Below, in pieces: positions 59,864-64,000 of a stretch of DNA of 64,000 nt (position 1 is its first letter; the number at the start of each line of letters is the position of its first letter). The notes beneath the pieces are model-generated. The model was given only the letters and a program-made list of their open reading frames with translations, did not search any database and had not been told where the DNA came from. Source of the DNA: Paramacrobiotus metropolitanus (Eukaryota; Tardigrada; Eutardigrada; Parachela; Macrobiotidae); NCBI RefSeq assembly GCF_019649055.1, contig NW_026570271.1, positions 310,001 through 374,000 of the forward strand. Direction: 5' to 3'. The position numbers were made by a program, and so were the translations under genes.

Positions 59864-61686
59864 TGTCACGAGGAAGGTCTAACACCCCCTCGAAATACAG
59901 ATAAATCTGGATGTGGAAGAACACGGGCCTTCCACAAAATAAGAGTTTATTGCCCAAAAAAGGGAAAAATATAGAAAATGGGGAAAGAGAAGCAATAAAC
60001 TGAGCATTTCCACAGGAAATGCAGGAAATATACCAGCAGCCACCTAGGGCGGCTGCTCCATACATCTAGCATGCACCGTGACACATGCCCTCCTTCGAAA
60101 AAGGGCTGCCCCCAGCCCGTAAGAAAACACATAAGACAATGACGAAATGGTTTTAACAACCAAAAAAGATACAAGAAAACAGAAAAATAAACTCTTTCGC
60201 CAAAAGGCGCACTCCAGGTTGTCCAGCAGCCGGATGGCGGCGGAGGCAGGATGCGCAGAAGGGCTGATTCAACCCTTGGAATCGGCGTGCAGCACGCCCG
60301 CCTTGTCCGGATCCTTCACCACCCTGGGCGATACAGGTTCATCGGCCACATCGGCCCTGGCTCTGCAACGGTGCTCCAATACGGCCGTCCTGCGCTGTAT
60401 ACAGGGACGGTCCTGCGGAGGCTTGAACATCGGTAAGCAGCAGTAATGCCTCGGGTTACTGCTGCTGAACGTTTTTTGGCGATTTAGAGGAGTGAACGGC
60501 ACGCCGTACCGTTTTCTTCGAAGTTGCACGGTGGAGGACGGTGACAGCGATGTGTTCCGTAAGCGACACACGCTTAGCGGCAGTTAATGTCGCTGTATTA
60601 CGGTGGTACGCACGGGGACTGGCCATCCGTTCCTGGTCTGTCTGGCGCACAGGTTGCATGGCGCCTTTTCCAGTTGGTGGAGCAGGAGATAATGCTGATG
60701 ACATGGTATGAGGGGACTAGCATCGCTGCTGGTACCTCGGTCCAAAATGATGCCGGTATCGCACTGGGAAATCGCTGTGCGGGTGCGCTTGGCTGCTAAC
60801 GGCGCAACGTCATCAGTCCCTGTTTCGGTCTGCGTTGTACGGTGCTGCTGAACAAGGCGTACTGGCGGGCGCCGAGCTGCCAGCCGTCGCAGTGCTGCCC
60901 CTCGCTCCTCGGCCAATTCCGCATAAAAGTTCCGCTCCTTCCAGTCGAATCGTTTCGGATCGGTAGAAATTGTTTTCGTCCAGCAGCTGAAAGCTGCTGC
61001 TCGCTCAGCCTGACCCTGTAACTCACTGGCAGCGAAGGGGTCGGTCGTAGAGATGCTCTGTGTCGCAGGCATTGGAGATGTCCCGATCTCTCACTTGCAG
61101 GCTTTGGGCTCAGATGGCTGCCCCACGTAATAGTCAAAGGTGCAGGGCACCTTTCTCTTCGGTTTGGGAGATAGTGCGGGGCTGGAATGGCTACTATGGC
61201 CATTAGAAGCAGCGGGACCACGTCGTACAACGGTGTGATCACTGCTATATCCACTAAAGGCATAAGATGGTGCGAACTGGACCGGCTGTTCTTGTCCAGA
61301 GTAGAAGAGAGTGTCAGGATAAATTTCGTCCACAGGTTGGCCACCATACGTCCACCGGTATGGGGAAATCTGATGGGAAACTGACGAGGTCCCTGTCGGC
61401 ATCCACGAACCCACAGGGCAGGCTACGTCTCCATCAGACTGGTGCATTTTTTGCCAGGAGCGCCATTTGTCACGAGGAAGGTCTAACACCCCCTCGAAAT
61501 ACAGATAATCTGGATGTGGAAGAACACGGGCCTTCCACAAAATAAGAGTTTATTGCCCAAAAAGGAAAAATATAGAAAATGGGAAAAGAGAAGCATTAAA
61601 CTGAGCATTTCCACAGGAAATGCAGGAAATCTATACCAGCAGCCACCTAGGGCGGCTGCTCCATACATCTAGCATGCACCGTGACA
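59864..61686 (-). mobile_element. Non-autonomous LTR retrotransposon with target duplication
   Basis: Two direct repeats, 59864-60083 (220 bp) and 61468-61686 (219 bp), start TGTCACGAGG and end CCGTGACA. They differ by a handful of substitutions and small indels. The 4-bp sequence CAGG flanks the element on both sides (59860-59863 and 61687-61690). On the minus strand a TGGCGCTCCTGGCAA primer-binding-like site follows the upstream LTR, and a purine-rich GAAGGAGGGCATG precedes the downstream LTR, so transcription is minus. The 1.38-kb interior lacks reverse transcriptase, protease and integrase. It needs a helper element. The high LTR identity indicates a recent insertion. Confidence 0.9.
60584..61540 (-). 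pseudogene. Gag-like frame of the LTR element
   Basis: One minus-strand frame runs from within the upstream LTR through the interior to 60584, interrupted only by a TGA at 61091-61093. The product is rich in Ser, Pro and Gln (SPKPKRKVPCTFDYYVG; later LAEERGAALRRLAARRPPVR). I see no CCHC knuckle. Gag origin is inferred from position; the stop may be readthrough or damage. Confidence 0.45.
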
Positions 61687-61864
61687 CAGGGCAAAAGCAC
61701 GGATTTTATATAAAAATAACTTCATGAATCTCTCAAGGTCGGAAGCATTCCCTTTGGCTGTACAGATAATTTCTGTTATATCCTCTACCCGAAAAGAAAC
61801 CCGAAATCTCACTGTCTATCAGGTAAGTACTAAATCTGAAATAGTTGAAGTGCGCTGGACACTA

Positions 61865-62128
61865 TCACTAGTTCGGTAACTCGGTCACTTCGCAGGCTTT
61901 TGTCACTGGCGAATGATTTGTGCCCGCTGGTATATGTCCGGTCAGTAGTGATACCTTGCTTATCTAACAGGATCTGTGCACTGGACAGTAGTGGTAGCTC
62001 GGCCACCCGCTCACCTAACGGACTCTGTGAACTGGACATTAGCGGTAGCTCGGTCACCCGCTCAACTAATGGGCTCTGTGCACTGGATAGTAGTGGTAGT
62101 TCGGTCACTCGTTCAACTAACGGAGACA
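61865..62128 (-). repeat. 51-bp satellite array S5
   Basis: Same orientation as S1. The minus strand stays open and reads a 17-residue repeat (ERVTELPLLSSAQSPLV) several times, fused to the tip-motif translation KKQPRLRLR. Confidence 0.8.
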
Positions 62129-62357
62129 TGCGGAGGCGAAGCCGAGGCTGTTTCTTGTAAATGCATAACACCATAAAGAAATAAATGTCCCGCACAAATA
62201 TTATCATAAATGATATAGCTCAGACTCGGCACAAACAAGAACATAAGGTATGTTCAACCATGCAATCCACGCTATCCACTGTCCACGGCCATAAATCTCC
62301 ATAGTCGTAACAAAATCAAAATTTAAACAAATGCCGTTTTTTCTGGGTCGTCATGTA

Positions 62358-63293
62358 CAGAGGGTGATTTCGCAATATGCTTCCAGCACGGACACAAAGT
62401 TGCAGTAATTCTCTCCCTTCTTTCCTTCACTTCTTGTCGCTTAAAAACACTTTAATATGTGCTTTATAATTCATAATTAATTGAATTCGAAAAAAGAAGT
62501 AAGTGGCCCTTAAAAGTAATTTTAAAGCGGAACGCCCAGTTTTCCAAACCAAAACAAATTTTTGACGAGGAAATCTTTTTGCCAGTTTCCTTATTTTCTG
62601 AAATTTGACACAGACCGTCGTAATCGGTTAGGCGCAAATGTGGCTTCTTTATTCGGACGGGAGATACGAAATTCCGTGCTGCTGCTTTTAAGTATCGTAA
62701 TAACAAAAATTGAAAATTTGGTAAAAAACGAAATCGAATGATGTTTGCTTTCCGAAATTATTTACCGGGACAACAATGAGTGCATGTGGTCCCTTCCAGT
62801 GTTAAAACCACTGTAGATGTCTATAGTAAAACGTCGCTTAAAAAAACTTCTCAGGACAAGCAATCTGGATTTGCAGCCCGGGGAGGAACGCAAGAGGAAC
62901 AGTCAAAATGGCTATCTTCCAGTTCACGAAGCTAACACAACGTACCAGTGCCTAGAACTTCACGAAGCCAGATGTTTTCTAAAGACCACATGATGTAACA
63001 GTTTACTAAACTTGGCACCCATAGATTATGAATTGATGACGATTTTTTAGCAAATTTTTAATGGAAGGCACTGGAAAACGTTTTGCGAATTGTTACACTG
63101 TTGCGCACAGACCCTTGTCGGTTTGCAAAATCCCACCGTATTCTAAGTTGCTTTCTATTTCTAAAAATTAATTTGTTATGATCGCTAAGAGAAAGGGCTT
63201 TCAAACTTAACGGCTCTAAAAATAAAATATGCACGGTGAGGATGGCAATAAATTCATAAAGAAAGTGGAAGCATATTGCAAAATCACCCTCTG
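62358..63293. mobile_element. Mariner/Tc1-type non-autonomous element
   Basis: 28-bp terminal inverted repeats starting CAGAGGGTGATTT (62358-62385 and 63266-63293) differ at one position. TA dinucleotides flank both ends (62356-62357 and 63294-63295), as expected for mariner/Tc1 insertion. The 936-bp length is short for an autonomous element. The only frames (62464-62706 and others) show no DDE/D transposase motif, so it is probably a deletion derivative. Confidence 0.85.
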
Positions 63294-63295
63294 TA

Positions 63296-64000
63296 CAGCA
63301 CGAAAGCGAGCGTGTTTGTCAGGAAATCTTGACGAAGGTCGGTTCATAACGAGACGTTTAGTGTACCTTATTTGATTTTTAAGTTTCTGAAAACATGTTC
63401 CCAGTATAACTCCCCGACCGGAAGTAGCGCGAGAAAGCGTACGCAAAATCAATCGTCTACAGAAAGTTAAGTAAAAAACAGCGGAAAAAAATCAGTGATT
63501 GGGCGTGCCCGGAATTGATAGTTCATGTGCCTGAACACGAACCAAATACAGATATCCCAGTCATTTCCTTTTATATTTGATGTTGCATATAACAGGCAAA
63601 AGGTCAACAGTGAAACAAAGTAGTCCCGTACTTGCCACCGTCACCCGAATAGAGTATGACATTGCGGCCGTACATTTGACTGAATCCGGGGCGGTACACA
63701 GGCACCATGTGCAGTGTACTACATCATCACCCTAGTTCCCATCAACGGCAGTATATAAGTACTGGGATTCCCTGCCTCGGCTTTGTCCGCCCCCGATATT
63801 ATCCTTCTGCTAATATTCTTGCTCCAAAGATACTTATGCTTGCTCCAAAGATACTTGAAGGGCAGAAAGAATCGATTTCGAACTGTAGACTATTGACTAT
63901 TGAGTGTCTCTCCGGTTATACAACGAATACTATGAGGTTATATTTTCTTACAACTATTTTTCGTACCACAACACTCCGGTACAAGCGTTCGCAAAATGTT
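63296..64000. other. Right end with a MITE remnant
   Basis: No gene. A diverged copy of the hairpin MITE lies at about 63625-63765 (CTTGCCACCGTCACCCG; GGGCGGTACACAGGCACCATG). Its right arm is poorly preserved. Confidence 0.5.

Larger units (their letters stand above)
59731..62158. mobile_element. Second copy of the outer foldback sequence, split by an LTR element
   Basis: It starts with the same tip motif as 47360 and continues with matching sequence (GGCCACTTTATTTA; GAATATTTATT; ATTTCGTCGAA). After removal of the LTR insertion it resumes at 61691 with GCAAAAGCACGGATTTTAT, like 47480. It then passes into satellite S5 and ends with the inverted tip motif at 62130-62158. Only about 0.6 kb without the insertion. 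Confidence 0.7.

Noticed and set aside
59682-60065. 127-codon minus frame
   Set aside because: It lies mostly in the LTR; the same frame recurs in the other LTR (61483-61668), so it is repeat sequence.

Overview
The window looks like nuclear DNA of an invertebrate animal: it is A+T-rich, genes are split by GT-AG introns, long stretches hold no gene, and mobile DNA is abundant and nested. I cannot name the species.

The main protein-coding content is a dispersed and partly tandem family of two-exon genes that I do not recognise. Exon 1 usually carries two or three helix-turn-helix (HTH) repeats of transposase-like type. It is always followed by a phase-1 intron. Exon 2 carries a matrin/U1-type zinc finger (C-x2-C-x12-H-x5-H) and a second finger whose last His is replaced by Tyr. 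Copies are unit 1 (6735-8120, +), unit 2 (27703-29586, -), unit 3 (33130-35277, -), unit 4 (39487-41454, -), an orphan exon 2 (46394-46827, -), unit 5 (50108-52208, -, broken) and a decayed exon 2 fragment near 38.8 kb. A larger multi-exon HTH-array gene (11293-14413, -) is probably a distant relative.

Layout. 0-6.7 kb: mostly non-coding, with a broken acidic-protein gene at 0.64-1.33 kb and a weak coding remnant near 4 kb. 6.7-8.1 kb: unit 1. 10.55-11.1 kb: a satellite of the 8-mer AAATTTCT. 11.3-14.4 kb: the HTH-array gene. 14.4-21.7 kb: almost empty. 22.1-23.8 kb: a long-inverted-repeat element. 24.3-27.5 kb: a broken non-LTR retrotransposon of R2-like domain order. 27.6-37.7 kb: two copies of a roughly 5.6-kb tandem segment, each with one HTH/zinc-finger gene. 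38.7-46.8 kb: unit 4, a pseudo-exon and the orphan exon.

47.3-62.2 kb: a complex of nested foldback-like elements. Their inverted arms contain tandem repeats, and a 51-bp satellite that changes orientation separates them. Inside lie unit 5, a classical C2H2 exon, a small two-exon gene, a set of fixed-length 31-nt hairpins and a recent 1.8-kb non-autonomous LTR element with intact 4-bp target duplications. 62.36-63.29 kb: a TA-flanked, 28-bp-ITR element of mariner/Tc1 type without a visible transposase.

The HTH/zinc-finger proteins have the make-up of DNA-binding proteins, and their copies sit among inverted-repeat elements. One copy lies inside a foldback element and two hairpin elements sit in an intron of another. 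Whether the genes spread with these elements, bind them, or merely share an unstable region cannot be decided from sequence alone.
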